This document shows, in pieces, positions 15,307 to 25,184 of a stretch of 64,000 nucleotides of DNA. A program made the position numbers and the translations under genes. The DNA comes from UBA7672 sp044224605 (GTDB taxonomy: Bacteria; Pseudomonadota; Alphaproteobacteria; Caulobacterales; Hyphomonadaceae), in NCBI GenBank assembly GCA_044224605.1, contig JBGAKC010000006.1:77638-141637 (forward strand), read 5' to 3'. Position 1 is the stretch's first letter. Every line of letters starts with the position of its first letter. A model generated the notes under the pieces. That model did no database searches. It saw nothing but the letters and a program-made list of their open reading frames with translations, and was not told where the DNA came from.

Positions 15307-17712
15307 TTAGTGCGGGAGCTGGGCTTGCGGGATCTGGCTGGCGCCGCGAGCGAGGTCCGCGCGGTAGGCGGCTTCCTCGGCTTCGCTCCACTGGATCGGG
15401 GTCAGCGGGCGCACGAGGGCGCGCGCGAGGACCTGTTCGATCGTGGAGACCGGGATGATCGTGAGCCCTTGCTTCACGTTGTCCGGCAGCTCGGCGAGAT
15501 CCTTCTCGTTCTCCTCCGGGATCAGCACCGTCTTGATGCCGCCACGCAGGGCCGCGAGCAGTTTCTCCTTCAGGCCGCCGATCGGCAGAACCTTGCCGCG
15601 CAGGGTGATCTCGCCGGTCATGGCGATATCCTTGCGGACCGGGTTGCCGGTAAGCAGCGAGGCGATCGCCGTCGTCATGGCGATACCCGCCGACGGACCA
15701 TCCTTGGGCGTCGCGCCATCCGGCACGTGCACGTGGATGTCCGTGTTGTCGAACACAGGCGGGCGGATGCCCATCTGCACCGAGCGGGACCGGACGAGCG
15801 ACTGGGCAGCCGAGATCGACTCCTTCATCACGTCGCGCAGCGAGCCGGTGACCGTCATGCGGCCGCGGCCGGGCATCTGCACGGCTTCGATGGTGAGCAG
15901 ATCGCCACCGACTTCCGTCCAGGCGAGGCCCGTGACGACGCCGACCTGGTCCTCGCGGTCCGCAACGCCGTAGCGGAACTTCCGCACGCCGGCGAACTTG
16001 TCGAGGTTGTCGGCGTTGACGGTGACGGTCGTCGATTTCTTCAGCTCGATGTCGCGGACCGCCTTGCGGGCGAGGCGCGCCATCTCACGTTCCAGCGAAC
16101 GCACGCCGCTCTCGCGGGTGTAGTAGCGGATGAGGTCGCGGATCGCGCTCTCTTCCACCACAAGCTCACCTTCCTTGAGCAGATGGTTCTCGATCGTCTT
16201 GGGCAGCAGGTGCCGCTTGGCGATCTCGACCTTCTCGTCTTCCGTGTAGCCCTCGAGACGGATGATCTCCATCCGGTCGAGAAGCGGCTGAGGCATGTTC
16301 AGCGAGTTGGCCGTGGTGATGAACATCGTATCCGACAGGTCGTAGTCGACCTCCAGATAGTGGTCGTTGAACGTCACGTTCTGCTCAGGGTCGAGGACCT
16401 CCAGCAGGGCCGACGACGGGTCGCCGCGATAGTCCTGGCCGAGCTTGTCGATCTCGTCGAGCAGGAAGAGCGGGTTGCCGCTCTTGGCCTTCTTCATCGA
16501 CTGGATGATCCGGCCCGGCATGGAGCCGATGTAGGTGCGGCGGTGACCGCGGATCTCGGCTTCGTCACGCACGCCGCCGAGCGACACGCGAACGAAGTCG
16601 CGGCCGGTGGCTTTGGCGATGGACTTGCCAAGCGAGGTCTTGCCGACGCCCGGAGGGCCGACGAGGCAGAGGATGGGACCGCGAACCTTGTCGCCCCGCG
16701 CCTGGACGGCGAGGTGCTCGAGGATGCGTTCCTTGACCTTCTCGAGGCCGTAGTGATCGGCGTTGAGAACGTCTTCGGCGTGCTGCAGGTCGCGCACGAC
16801 TTCCTTCTTGCGGCCCCACGGCAGCGAGACGATCCAGTCGAGATAGTTGCGGACGACAGTGGACTCCGCCGACATCGGCGACATCTGCCGCAGCTTCTTT
16901 ACTTCCTGCTCGGCTTTCGCGCGGGCTTCGTCAGACATCGGCGTGTTGGCGATCTTCTCTTCGATCTCGCCAATCTCGTCGCGCTCGGCGCCGCCTTCGC
17001 CATCGCCAAGCTCGCGCTGGATCGCCTTCATCTGTTCGTTGAGGTAGTACTCGCGCTGCGTCTTCTCCATCTGCCGCTTCACGCGGTTGCGGATCTTACG
17101 CTCCATCTGGAGCATGCCGATCTCGCCTTCCATCAGCGAGAAGACCTTTTCCAGACGCTCGGTGACGTCGATGAGTTCGAGCAGCTGTTCCTTGTCTTCG
17201 AGCTTGATCGACAGCTGCGCCGCGACCGCATCGGCCAGGTGGCCCGGGTCGGTGATCGCGGAGACGGTGCCGACCTGCTCAGCCGGAATCTTGCGGTTGA
17301 GTTTCACATAGCCGTCGAACTGCTCGATGACGGCGCGCATCAGGGCGGACGACTCTTCCGAATCGACCTTCTGCTCTTCGAGCTTGCCGTATTCGGCAGC
17401 GTAGTAGTCGCCCTTGTCGATCAGCTTCTCGACGCGGGCGCGATGCTTGCCCTCGACCAGCACTTTCACGGTGCCGTCGGGCAGCTTCAGGAGCTGCAGG
17501 ATCGTCGCAACGACGCCGACAGCATAGAGGTCTTCTTCAGCCGGGTCGTCGACGCCGGCTTCCTTCTGGGCGACGAGCAGGATTTCGCCACCGCCCTTTT
17601 CAACTTCTTCGAGCGCGCGGACGGATTTATCGCGGCCCACGAACAGCGGCGCAACCATGCGTGGGAACACCACGATGTCGCGCAGCGGCAGCACTGGGAG
17701 GACGTTCGCCAT
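15307..17712 (-). CDS. lon: ATP-dependent protease Lon
   Basis: 801 aa, standard LonA. N-terminal substrate-binding LAN domain (from VLPLRDIVVFPRMVAPL), coiled-coil around 190-250, AAA+ module with Walker A GPPGVGKTS and Walker B LFLLDEIDK, then the C-terminal peptidase with the catalytic Ser in KDGPSAGIAM and Lys in GGLKEKLLAAL. It degrades misfolded and regulatory proteins in the cytosol; in Caulobacterales these include DnaA and CcrM. AGGAGA precedes the ATG. Last gene of the reverse-strand run tig-clpP-clpX-lon. Confidence 0.98.
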   Translation of the reverse strand: MANVLPVLPLRDIVVFPRMVAPLFVGRDKSVRALEEVEKGGGEILLVAQKEAGVDDPAEEDLYAVGVVATILQLLKLPDGTVKVLVEGKHRARVEKLIDKGDYYAAEYGKLEEQKVDSEESSALMRAVIEQFDGYVKLNRKIPAEQVGTVSAITDPGHLADAVAAQLSIKLEDKEQLLELIDVTERLEKVFSLMEGEIGMLQMERKIRNRVKRQMEKTQREYYLNEQMKAIQRELGDGEGGAERDEIGEIEEKIANTPMSDEARAKAEQEVKKLRQMSPMSAESTVVRNYLDWIVSLPWGRKKEVVRDLQHAEDVLNADHYGLEKVKERILEHLAVQARGDKVRGPILCLVGPPGVGKTSLGKSIAKATGRDFVRVSLGGVRDEAEIRGHRRTYIGSMPGRIIQSMKKAKSGNPLFLLDEIDKLGQDYRGDPSSALLEVLDPEQNVTFNDHYLEVDYDLSDTMFITTANSLNMPQPLLDRMEIIRLEGYTEDEKVEIAKRHLLPKTIENHLLKEGELVVEESAIRDLIRYYTRESGVRSLEREMARLARKAVRDIELKKSTTVTVNADNLDKFAGVRKFRYGVADREDQVGVVTGLAWTEVGGDLLTIEAVQMPGRGRMTVTGSLRDVMKESISAAQSLVRSRSVQMGIRPPVFDNTDIHVHVPDGATPKDGPSAGIAMTTAIASLLTGNPVRKDIAMTGEITLRGKVLPIGGLKEKLLAALRGGIKTVLIPEENEKDLAELPDNVKQGLTIIPVSTIEQVLARALVRPLTPIQWSEAEEAAYRADLARGASQIPQAQLPH

Positions 17713-18029
17713 AACTACTTTCTCCTTTCATCGCCGCCATCGCCTTCTCTGAAGCACGCTGGCGGGAGGAAGGCCGGGCCATGCCAAAAGATCGGACCGG
17801 ACATTCACTTGAACATGAAAGTGGCCCGTCACCAGCCAAGGTTCAACCCATGCAGGTGATGCACGAAAAATACAGGGCAAAATCAGTTCTGGTGAAGAAC
17901 ATGGCGCAATCGGGCCTGTTGTCCACAGTTCATCCGGGAGCGGCAAATCGGCGCGTGAGTCGTTGCGGCCGGATGCAAGAAGACCCGCCTTTCGGGCGGG
18001 CCTTCGGGAACCTGTCTGGTCAGTGAGCC
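17713..18029 (-). promoter_or_regulatory. Gap upstream of lon, including a hairpin after clpX
   Basis: 317 bases without a believable gene. At 17984-18000 a 6-bp GC stem (CCCGCC, 5-base loop, GGCGGG) lies about 30 bases after the clpX stop; on the reverse strand it runs into CTTCTTGC, a modest terminator. The remaining 270 bases should carry the lon promoter. I looked for a heat-shock sigma-32 promoter (CTTGAA and CCCCAT) and found only a poor match, so none is assigned. Confidence 0.5.
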
Positions 18030-19298
18030 TTACGAAGCGCTGGCCGAAGCCTGGCCTTCGGAGGAGTGGACGTAGAGCGGACGGGCCCGGCCTTCGACCA
18101 CTTCGGCGTTGATCGCCACCTCTTCGACGCCGCGCAGGTTGGGCAGCTCGAACATCGTGTCGAGCAGGATGCCTTCCATGATCGAGCGGAGGCCGCGGGC
18201 GCCCGTCTTGCGCTGGATGGCGCGCTTGGCCACGGCCGCGAGCGCATCCTGCGTGAATGTGAGCGTGACGTTCTCCATCTCGAAGAGGCGCTGGTACTGC
18301 TTGAGCAGCGCATTCTTCGGCTCGGTGAGGATCTGGATGAGAGCTTCCTCGTCCAGGTCTTCCAGCGTGGCGATGACAGGCAGGCGGCCGATGAATTCCG
18401 GGATAAGGCCGAATTTCACGAGATCTTCCGGCTCGCATTCCTCAAGGATACGGCCCGTGCGGCGATCTTCCGGGGCGACGACGTTGGCGCCGAAGCCGAT
18501 CGACGTGCCGCGACCACGGTCCGAGATGACTTTGTCCAGCCCCGAGAACGCGCCGCCGCAGATGAAGAGCATGTTTGTCGTGTCGACCTGCAGGAATTCC
18601 TGCTGCGGATGCTTGCGACCGCCTTGCGGGGGAACCGAGGCGACGGTGCCTTCCATGATCTTCAGCAAGGCCTGCTGGACGCCCTCGCCCGACACATCAC
18701 GGGTGATGGAGGGGTTGTCGGATTTGCGGGAGATCTTGTCGATCTCGTCTATGTAGACGATGCCGCGCTGCGCCCGCTCGACATTGTAGTCGGAGGCCTG
18801 CAGCAGCTTGAGGATGATGTTCTCGACGTCCTCGCCGACATAACCGGCTTCGGTGAGCGTCGTGGCGTCGGCCATCGTGAAGGGAACGTCGATGATGCGC
18901 GCCAGCGTCTGGGCGAGCAGCGTCTTGCCGCACCCTGTGGGGCCGATCAGCAGGATGTTCGACTTCGACAGTTCGACATCGGAATTCTTCGCAGCGTGGT
19001 TGAGCCGCTTGTAGTGGTTGTGCACCGCGACCGAGAGGACGCGCTTTGCCTTGGCCTGGCCAATGACGTAGTCGTCCAGTACGTCGCAGATCTCGCGGGG
19101 CGTCGGAACGCCGTCGCGGGATTTCACGAGGGCGGTCTTCGACTCTTCACGGATGATGTCCATGCAGAGTTCGACGCATTCATCGCAGATGAATACGGTC
19201 GGGCCCGCGATCAGCTTCTTCACTTCGTGCTGCGACTTCCCGCAGAACGAGCAGTAAAGGGTATTCTTGCTGTCGCCGCCTGAAGCGTTCTTGTTCAT
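18030..19298 (-). CDS. clpX: ATP-dependent protease ATP-binding subunit ClpX
   Basis: 422 aa. The N-terminal zinc-binding domain shows CSFCGKSQ and CDECVELC (about residues 16-47). AAA+ core: Walker A GPTGCGKTLLAQTLA, Walker B IVYIDEIDKI, sensor/pore region GYVGEDVENI, and the RKTGARGLRSI arginine motif. It unfolds substrates and feeds them to ClpP, including CtrA in Caulobacterales. I chose ATG at 19298 because GAGG lies 5 bases upstream; a GTG two codons earlier is possible. Confidence 0.97.
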   Translation of the reverse strand: MNKNASGGDSKNTLYCSFCGKSQHEVKKLIAGPTVFICDECVELCMDIIREESKTALVKSRDGVPTPREICDVLDDYVIGQAKAKRVLSVAVHNHYKRLNHAAKNSDVELSKSNILLIGPTGCGKTLLAQTLARIIDVPFTMADATTLTEAGYVGEDVENIILKLLQASDYNVERAQRGIVYIDEIDKISRKSDNPSITRDVSGEGVQQALLKIMEGTVASVPPQGGRKHPQQEFLQVDTTNMLFICGGAFSGLDKVISDRGRGTSIGFGANVVAPEDRRTGRILEECEPEDLVKFGLIPEFIGRLPVIATLEDLDEEALIQILTEPKNALLKQYQRLFEMENVTLTFTQDALAAVAKRAIQRKTGARGLRSIMEGILLDTMFELPNLRGVEEVAINAEVVEGRARPLYVHSSEGQASASAS

Positions 19299-19492
19299 CG
19301 ACACCTCAACAACACCCGGGGGTGGTAACCCGCGAGCGCAAACCCAAGACGCCCGAACCTTGATTCCTATATTTCAATCGTTTCCGATAGGTTCAAGGCA
19401 GGCCCATCCGACCATAGCAAGGTAGGCGCCGCAAGGTCAGCGGCTGCGCATTCCCGGCCCGGTTTGGGCCCGAAACTGCTGAAATCCCGGGA

Positions 19493-20113
19493 TTAATCGT
19501 TCGGGACGGCCCGTTTTTCGTAAACCTTGTCGACGATTCCGAAGGCCTGGGCCTCTTCGGCGGTCATGAACGAATCGCGGTCCAGCGTCTTTTCAACAAC
19601 TTCAAGGGGCTGGCCGGTGTGCTTCACGTAGATCTCGTTGAGGCGCTTCTTGATGGCCAGCATGTCCAGGGCGTGGCGCTCGATGTCCGAGGCGACGCCA
19701 CGAAACCCGCCCGAGGGCTGGTGAACCATGATGCGGGAGTTCGGGGTGGCGAAGCGCATCCCCTTCTCGCCGGCGCACAGCAGCAGGGCCCCCATGGACG
19801 CGGCCATGCCGATGCAGGCGGTCGAAACGGGGCTGCGAATGTATTGCATCGTGTCGTAAATCGCGAGGCCGGAATGGACGTGGCCGCCCGGGCTGTTGAT
19901 ATACATGGCGATCTCTTTCTTGGGGTTTTCGGACTCCAGGAAGAGAAGCTGGGCGGTCACCAGGCTGGCCGTAACGTCGTCGATCGGGCCCGAAACGAAG
20001 ATAATCCGGTCCTTCAGCAGGCGCGAGAAGATGTCGTAGGCCCGCTCGCCGCGCGACGACTGTTCAAGGACAGTCGGGACCAGGTTGATAGCCCGGGTAA
20101 GATGATCGGACAT
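19493..20113 (-). CDS. clpP: ATP-dependent Clp protease proteolytic subunit ClpP
   Basis: 206 aa serine peptidase. Catalytic Ser106 is in GMAASMGA and His131 in IMVHQPSGG; the Asp lies in the TLDRDSFM region. The frame is open 18 codons further upstream, but family similarity starts at MSDHLTRAINLVPTVLEQ, typical for a short propeptide. Separated from clpX by 194 bases with no clear terminator, so partial co-transcription is likely. Confidence 0.97.
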   Translation of the reverse strand: MSDHLTRAINLVPTVLEQSSRGERAYDIFSRLLKDRIIFVSGPIDDVTASLVTAQLLFLESENPKKEIAMYINSPGGHVHSGLAIYDTMQYIRSPVSTACIGMAASMGALLLCAGEKGMRFATPNSRIMVHQPSGGFRGVASDIERHALDMLAIKKRLNEIYVKHTGQPLEVVEKTLDRDSFMTAEEAQAFGIVDKVYEKRAVPND

Positions 20114-20277
20114 AAGCGGTTCTTCTGTTCTGCAGGCCCCAACGGCCCTACCGGCGTCGAGACTCAAATCACGGGTGGGACTGACAATATCCGAACGCTA
20201 ACCGTCCGGCGCAAGTCCCCCTGCCCGGCTGGCCCGTATTCAGCTGTTTATCCTAAGTCCAGGAAGGATTTCGGCGG

Positions 20278-21612
20278 CTACTCGTCGCCGATTTCCTTCA
20301 TCAGCTCTTCGCGGGTGACGGTCTTGTCCGTCACGGTCGCCTTGCCGAGGATGTAGTCCACCACCTTTTCCTCGTAGATCGGCGCACGCAGCTGGGCGAG
20401 CGCGTTGGCGTTCTGGCGGTAGAAGTCGATCACCTGGCGCTCCTGGCCAGGATAGCGCGAAGCTTCCTGACGCAGGGCGTTCATCATCTCGTCATTGGTG
20501 ATCTGCACGTCGGCGCGGCGGCCAATCTCGGCCAGCACCAAGCCCAGGCGAACGCGGCGTTCGGCGATCTTCTGGTATTCGGCGCGGAGCTCTTCGTCCG
20601 ACTTGCCCTTGTCCTCTTCGGACAGACGCCCAGCGGTGCGTTCCTGCTCGAATTGCGCCCAGATCTGGTCGAACTCGGCCTTGACCATCAGCGGCGGCAG
20701 ATCAAACGAGTGGCGCTCGTCGAGGGCGTCGAGGAGGACGCGCTTGACCTGCTGGCGAGTGGCGAAATTGAGATCGCCCGAGAGCTGGCTCTTCACGGCG
20801 CCTTTCAGGGCGTCGAGGTTTTCCAGGCCGAGCGACTTGGCGAATTCGTCATCGATTTGGGAGTCCTTCGGGGCCTTCACCTCGTGGACTTTCACCTCGA
20901 ACAGGGCAGGTTTGCCCTTCAGCGTGTCGACGCCGTAGTCCTCGGGGAAGGTCACGTTGACCTTCACGTCGTCGCCGGCCTTAGCGCCGATCAGCTGTTC
21001 CTCGAAGCCCGGGATGAAACGGCCCGAGCCGATCACCAGCGTGTGGCCTTCGGCGGAGCCGCCGTCGAACTTCTCGCCGTCGATCGAGCCGACGAAGTCG
21101 ATGACGACCGCGTCGTCCTTCTCGGCGGCGCCTTCCTTGGCGTCGTACGACTTGTTGCTGTCCGCGATGCGCTTGAGGTTCTCGGCGATCTCTTCCTCGG
21201 TCGGCTCGGCGACCATGCGCTCGAGCGTGATCGTGGTGACGTCGGTCGGCTCGAACTCCGGCATGACTTCGACGTGCATGTGGTAGTCGAGGTCGGCCTC
21301 GCCCGAGACGACGGCATCCGCGGCAACGTCGAGGTGGATCGACGGACGCGAGGCGGGACGCAGCGACTTCTCTTCCAGCGCCTTGGTCGACGTCTCGTTG
21401 ACGATGTCGTTGACGATGTCGCCCATCATCGACTTGCCGTACATCTTCTTGATGTGAGCCGGTGGGACTTTGCCCGGACGGAAGCCCTTCAGGTTAACCT
21501 TGGGGGCCATTTCCTTGATCTTGTCGTTGAGCTTCGCGGCAAGTTCGCCCTTGGGGACGGTGACGCGGAATTCCCGCGAAAGACCTTCCGATTTCGTCTC
21601 GGTGACGTTCAT
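20278..21612 (-). CDS. tig: Trigger factor (ribosome-associated chaperone, peptidyl-prolyl isomerase)
   Basis: 444 aa. The ribosome-binding signature GFRPGKVPPAHIKK is at about residues 45-58. The FKBP-like PPIase domain (VIDFVGSIDGEKFDGG, FIPGFEEQLIGAKAGD) covers about 160-245, and the helical C-terminal arms follow. It binds nascent chains at the exit tunnel. I chose the ATG at 21612; the upstream extension is Pro/Arg-rich and not homologous. It is first in the tig-clpP-clpX-lon series, as in many proteobacteria. Confidence 0.96.
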   Translation of the reverse strand: MNVTETKSEGLSREFRVTVPKGELAAKLNDKIKEMAPKVNLKGFRPGKVPPAHIKKMYGKSMMGDIVNDIVNETSTKALEEKSLRPASRPSIHLDVAADAVVSGEADLDYHMHVEVMPEFEPTDVTTITLERMVAEPTEEEIAENLKRIADSNKSYDAKEGAAEKDDAVVIDFVGSIDGEKFDGGSAEGHTLVIGSGRFIPGFEEQLIGAKAGDDVKVNVTFPEDYGVDTLKGKPALFEVKVHEVKAPKDSQIDDEFAKSLGLENLDALKGAVKSQLSGDLNFATRQQVKRVLLDALDERHSFDLPPLMVKAEFDQIWAQFEQERTAGRLSEEDKGKSDEELRAEYQKIAERRVRLGLVLAEIGRRADVQITNDEMMNALRQEASRYPGQERQVIDFYRQNANALAQLRAPIYEEKVVDYILGKATVTDKTVTREELMKEIGDE

Positions 21613-21804
21613 CAGGGAACCCCGGATGTATTGAATGGTTGGCCCCGCCAGCGGCTTGCGCCGGGCGGGAGGAGGCGCGTGTCTTACACAGACGTTCGGA
21701 CCGTGTCCATGCAAGGATTCCGCCGTTTTCCGCCCGGAAACGGGCATTTTACCAATGCTGGCGGCCTATCCGGCCTGCCGGGTTGCGGCGCAGGGCGAAA
21801 AGCC

Positions 21805-21889
21805 TGGTGCGGGTGGAGGGACTCGAACCCCCACGGGTTGCCCCGCTGGAACCTAAATCCAGTGCGTCTACCAATTCCGCCACACCCGC
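21805..21889 (-). tRNA. tRNA-Leu (anticodon UAG)
   Basis: An 85-nt cloverleaf on the reverse strand with CCA encoded (21805-21807). Acceptor GCGGGTG pairs with CACCCGC; the anticodon stem CTGGA/TCCAG holds the loop TTTAGGT, giving UAG. There is a long variable arm, as expected for a class II tRNA, and the T-loop GGTTCGAGTCC. It lies between the PHP gene and tig. Confidence 0.97.
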
Positions 21890-21940
21890 GTGAGGCCGGG
21901 CGACAGATAGGGCGGTCCGGGCGAGAACGCCAGCCGCCCG

Positions 21941-23122
21941 TTACGGCGTCTCGTCCTTGAGGTTCAGGACCAGGTGCTCGCGTGGGGCGATGTAGGTGTT
22001 GAGGACCTTGAGGCTGAGGCTGAGCTTCTTCGGGTCCGTCACGTTCCTGATGAGCAGCGTGAAGGTGGAACCGGACTTCACCGTGAAGACGTGACCTTCG
22101 TCATAGGCGCCTTCCGGGCCCATGTTCTCGAGCATGTAGTCGACCGGGCTGTCGTTGATGATGGAGACGCCCTGCACGGTCGTCTTCGGCAATGCGTCGC
22201 CCACTTCCATCTTCAGCGTGCCGCGGACGACGGCTTCGACGTTGGCTTTCTTGCCGATCAGGTTGTCGTTGTAGATCGCAACCGTGTCGCCGGCTTTCAG
22301 CGCGGCCTTGAGGCCATCGGCGGTCTCGTTCTTGGTCAACACCAGCGTGGCGGTGCGGTGACCGCCGTGCTCGAGGTCGTAGTCCCAATCGATAAGGCCG
22401 TGGATGTCCGACGTGCCGAGGATGGTGAGGTTGTTGTCGAGCGCGATCTTGAACGCCTCGTCCGACATGTCGGCGCCGTTAGCGACTTCGATGCCGTGCA
22501 GCAGACCGTTCTTGATGAACTCGGCATGGACCGGATCGAGCGTGGCGACGCCGTTCGGCGTCTGCGACGTCCAGTAGGGATGGTTCCAGAAGGTGAAGCC
22601 GCCCTGGGCATTGGCTTCCTTCAGCTGTTCACGTGCGGCGTCGGCTGGAGCAAGACCAGCCTTGGGGAGGAGCTTGTTCGCATCGGTGATGAAGACCGCA
22701 TTCATGTGTCCGGGCTGGATGACCAGCTTGGTGATCTCCGAGCCGTTGATGACGATCAGCGGCTGCTTGTCTGCGCCTGTGGCGTCGGGCTTCACCGTCG
22801 CGGCTTCAGCGGCGACCTGGTAGGAGCGGTTGCGATCCGGGTGTGGGATGTCGGCGGCCTTGGGCTGGTATTCGAGGTGTTCGGAGACGGCGAGCGCGAA
22901 GAGGCCGTCGCGCTTGGCTTCCTCGACGCGGACGCTGGGCCAGACCATGCCGTCGGAGAAGACGCTGTGGGTATGCAGATCGACGGCGAGAACGGAGCGG
23001 CCGTCCTTCAGCTTGGGGAAGTTGATCTTGCGGGCGGTGGCGATGTCGGGGCCATCGTGCGCCATGGCGGGCGCGGGCGCGAGGATCGCGAGAACCAGGA
23101 CTGAAGCGAGCAGTTTGCGCAT
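21941..23122 (-). CDS. Exported PHP-domain phosphoesterase
   Basis: 393 aa. It begins with a signal peptide (MRKLLASVLVLAILAPAPAMA); GGAGGGG is 5 bases before this ATG, so the longer frame is rejected. The mature part has the PHP metal-binding motifs in order: VDLHTHSVFSDG, VSEHLEYQ, INGSEI with QPGHMNAVF, and TSDIHGLIDWDYD. PHP proteins hydrolyse phosphate esters with a trinuclear metal site; the substrate is not known. The C-terminal 100 residues look like a separate beta domain. Downstream of the nnr gene on the same strand. Confidence 0.88.
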   Translation of the reverse strand: MRKLLASVLVLAILAPAPAMAHDGPDIATARKINFPKLKDGRSVLAVDLHTHSVFSDGMVWPSVRVEEAKRDGLFALAVSEHLEYQPKAADIPHPDRNRSYQVAAEAATVKPDATGADKQPLIVINGSEITKLVIQPGHMNAVFITDANKLLPKAGLAPADAAREQLKEANAQGGFTFWNHPYWTSQTPNGVATLDPVHAEFIKNGLLHGIEVANGADMSDEAFKIALDNNLTILGTSDIHGLIDWDYDLEHGGHRTATLVLTKNETADGLKAALKAGDTVAIYNDNLIGKKANVEAVVRGTLKMEVGDALPKTTVQGVSIINDSPVDYMLENMGPEGAYDEGHVFTVKSGSTFTLLIRNVTDPKKLSLSLKVLNTYIAPREHLVLNLKDETP

Positions 23123-23158
23123 GGACCCCTCCGTGAATGTGGGGTCTGAATGCACCTT

Positions 23159-24643
23159 CTAGATAACAGTCCCATGACGGTGCGCGCAGAGATCGCCGAT
23201 GACGTCGCGGAGCGACGCATCGAGATCTTCCGCCGTGAGGCCGGGACCGATGCGAAGGCCAGCATCGCCGTGCATCCAGGCGCCGGCGCAGGCGGCGTCG
23301 AACGGGTCGAGGCCCTGTGCGAGCAGGCCACCGATGATTCCGGCGAGGACATCCCCTGCCCCAGCGGTCGCGAGGAAGGGCGTGGCGTGTGTGTTGACGA
23401 CGGCGCGGCCGTCGGGCGCGGCGATGGCGGTGTCAGGCCCTTTCAGGAGAACGACACAGCCCGCTCGTTTCGACGCGGCACGGGCGGCTTCGATCTTCGT
23501 TGATGACGAGGCGAGCAAGCCCGGGAACAGCCGCTCAAACTCGCCGGTGTGTGGCGTGAGGATGGCGGGCGCGGAAAGGATGGCTCGGAGCCTATCAGCC
23601 TTGCTCTCGAAGACTGTAAGCGCGTCGGCGTCGAGCACGAGACTGCGCCCTGCCCGTGCGAGCGCTTCGACATTGACGCGCGTGGCGTCTGTGACGCCGG
23701 CTGCGGGGCCGATGACGACGGCGGTGGAGCGTTCGGTCTGCTCGACGAGGTCCTCGGCGCTGACAAAGCTGTTGGTCATGACGGCGGTGACAGAGCCTGC
23801 AACGACCACCAGGGCTGCAGGCGGGCAAAGCAGCCGGACCAGCCCGGCGCCGGAGCGAAGTCCGGCCTGCGCGGCGAGGCGCGCCGCACCGGTGTTTGCG
23901 AGACCGCCGGAGACAACGGTGAGACGGCCGCGCTGGTGCTTGTGCGATGTCGCGGTCGGCCAGCGCAGGGCGTGAGACCAGAGCGCTGGCGCGTTCTCGT
24001 TGAGACGGTTGCCGCCGATCTCGGCGACGAACTTTCCGAAGCCGATTTCCGCGGGGATTACCTCGCCACACTGCGAGGCGGCGGGCTGCAGCACATGTGC
24101 GGGCTTCTTGCAGCAGAAGGTGACGGTGACGTCTGCGCGGATGGCAGGGCCGGTGATCGCACCCGTGTCGCCGTTGACGCCAGAGGGGACGTCGATGGCG
24201 ACAACTTTTGCGTCCGAGGCGTTGACCTGTTCCACGGCGAAGGCGGCTTCGCCTGCGAGGGCGCGCGAGAGGCCGGCGCCGAACAGGCCGTCGAGCACGA
24301 TATCATCAGCTTGGACGCGCATGTCTTCCAGCGGTTGCCGCGCACCCGTCAGCGCGTTGAGTGCGTTCTGACCTTCCGGCGTGCGCTCGCCCTTGGGCGC
24401 CAGATCGTAGAGCCAGACATTGCGGCCGAGGTCGCGCAGGCGCTGGGCCGCTACAAAGGCATCGCCGCCATTGTTGCCGGGACCGGCGAGCACGATGACG
24501 CGGCCGTCGGGAAACTCGGCGTGCAGCACGTCGGCGCACGCCTGCCCGGCTTTCTGCATCAGGGCCCAGAGGGAAACGCCAGCCTCGACAGCGCGCTGCT
24601 CGGCGGCGCGGACTTCGTCACATGTGAGGATGGCGGTGGTCAT
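23159..24643 (-). CDS. nnr: Bifunctional NAD(P)HX epimerase / ADP-dependent NAD(P)HX dehydratase
   Basis: 494 aa fusion. The N-terminal half is the YjeF_N epimerase (GPGNNGGDAFVAAQRLRDLG near residue 55, DGLFGAGLSR, AIDVPSGVNGDTG). The C-terminal half is the ribokinase-like dehydratase (LTPHTGEFERLFP, VVLLKGPDT, TPFLATAGAGDVLAGIIGGLLAQG). Together they repair hydrated, inactive NADH/NADPH. Only one base separates it from the stop of the upstream histidine phosphatase gene. Confidence 0.95.
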   Translation of the reverse strand: MTTAILTCDEVRAAEQRAVEAGVSLWALMQKAGQACADVLHAEFPDGRVIVLAGPGNNGGDAFVAAQRLRDLGRNVWLYDLAPKGERTPEGQNALNALTGARQPLEDMRVQADDIVLDGLFGAGLSRALAGEAAFAVEQVNASDAKVVAIDVPSGVNGDTGAITGPAIRADVTVTFCCKKPAHVLQPAASQCGEVIPAEIGFGKFVAEIGGNRLNENAPALWSHALRWPTATSHKHQRGRLTVVSGGLANTGAARLAAQAGLRSGAGLVRLLCPPAALVVVAGSVTAVMTNSFVSAEDLVEQTERSTAVVIGPAAGVTDATRVNVEALARAGRSLVLDADALTVFESKADRLRAILSAPAILTPHTGEFERLFPGLLASSSTKIEAARAASKRAGCVVLLKGPDTAIAAPDGRAVVNTHATPFLATAGAGDVLAGIIGGLLAQGLDPFDAACAGAWMHGDAGLRIGPGLTAEDLDASLRDVIGDLCAHRHGTVI

Positions 24644-24644
24644 G

Positions 24645-25184
24645 TCAGGTCACGACAGTTGCAGCTTCCGCGCCGAGTTCGGCGACGACGAGCTTGCCGC
24701 CGCGCCGTTCCAGCTTGGTGATCGAGGCGTGGCCAGGTTTGAAGACGACGACGCGATCGTCGCCCGTCAGCAGCCCAGCGATCACGTTGATGGCGACGAA
24801 GTGGGAGAAGACGGCGGTGTCGGCTGGCAGCTTCTCGACCGCAGCGAAGACGGTCTGACGCCAGGCCTGGAGGGCCGGGTCGGTGTCGGACCATTTCCCC
24901 ATCATGACGCCACGGAGCCATTCGGAGCGGTCGGCGATGTTGTCGGGGGTAATCACCTCGCCGACGCCCGACTCGATGCGGGCATGGGTTTCCATCAGCT
25001 TTTCGTACTGGGCGGCGGTTTCGCGGGAGCGGGCCAGCGGGGACGTAATGGCCCGTTTGGCCCCGAGTTTCGCCAGCTCCTCGGCCGCGGCGAAGGCTTG
25101 GCGGGTTCCGAGTTCCGTCAGTCCGGGGTTCGGATGCGCCCCCCAGCTGGCCGCCGGTTCGCCATGCCTGATCAGATAGATCAT
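24645..25184 (-). CDS. Histidine phosphatase family protein (phosphoglycerate-mutase-like)
   Basis: 179 aa. The catalytic RHG motif is right at the start (MIYLIRHGEPAAS); the second His is in TAVFSHFVAIN near residue 127, and SPLARSRETA supplies the conserved Arg. It is a small cofactor-independent-type phosphatase whose substrate cannot be told from sequence. It is directly upstream of nnr and probably shares its transcript, which may hint at a house-cleaning role. Confidence 0.88.
   Translation of the reverse strand: MIYLIRHGEPAASWGAHPNPGLTELGTRQAFAAAEELAKLGAKRAITSPLARSRETAAQYEKLMETHARIESGVGEVITPDNIADRSEWLRGVMMGKWSDTDPALQAWRQTVFAAVEKLPADTAVFSHFVAINVIAGLLTGDDRVVVFKPGHASITKLERRGGKLVVAELGAEAATVVT

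Noticed and set aside
14869..17859. A 996-codon open frame on the forward strand opposite lon
   Set aside because: It is the antisense shadow of lon, caused by GC-rich codon structure. The translation is Arg/Asp/Val-rich without domains, while the reverse strand encodes a perfect Lon.
17713..17980. Heat-shock sigma-32 promoter of lon
   Set aside because: The best candidate matches the -35 only loosely and has no convincing CCCCAT-type -10.
18066..19283. A 405-codon frame opposite clpX
   Set aside because: Antisense shadow of clpX with no recognisable domain.
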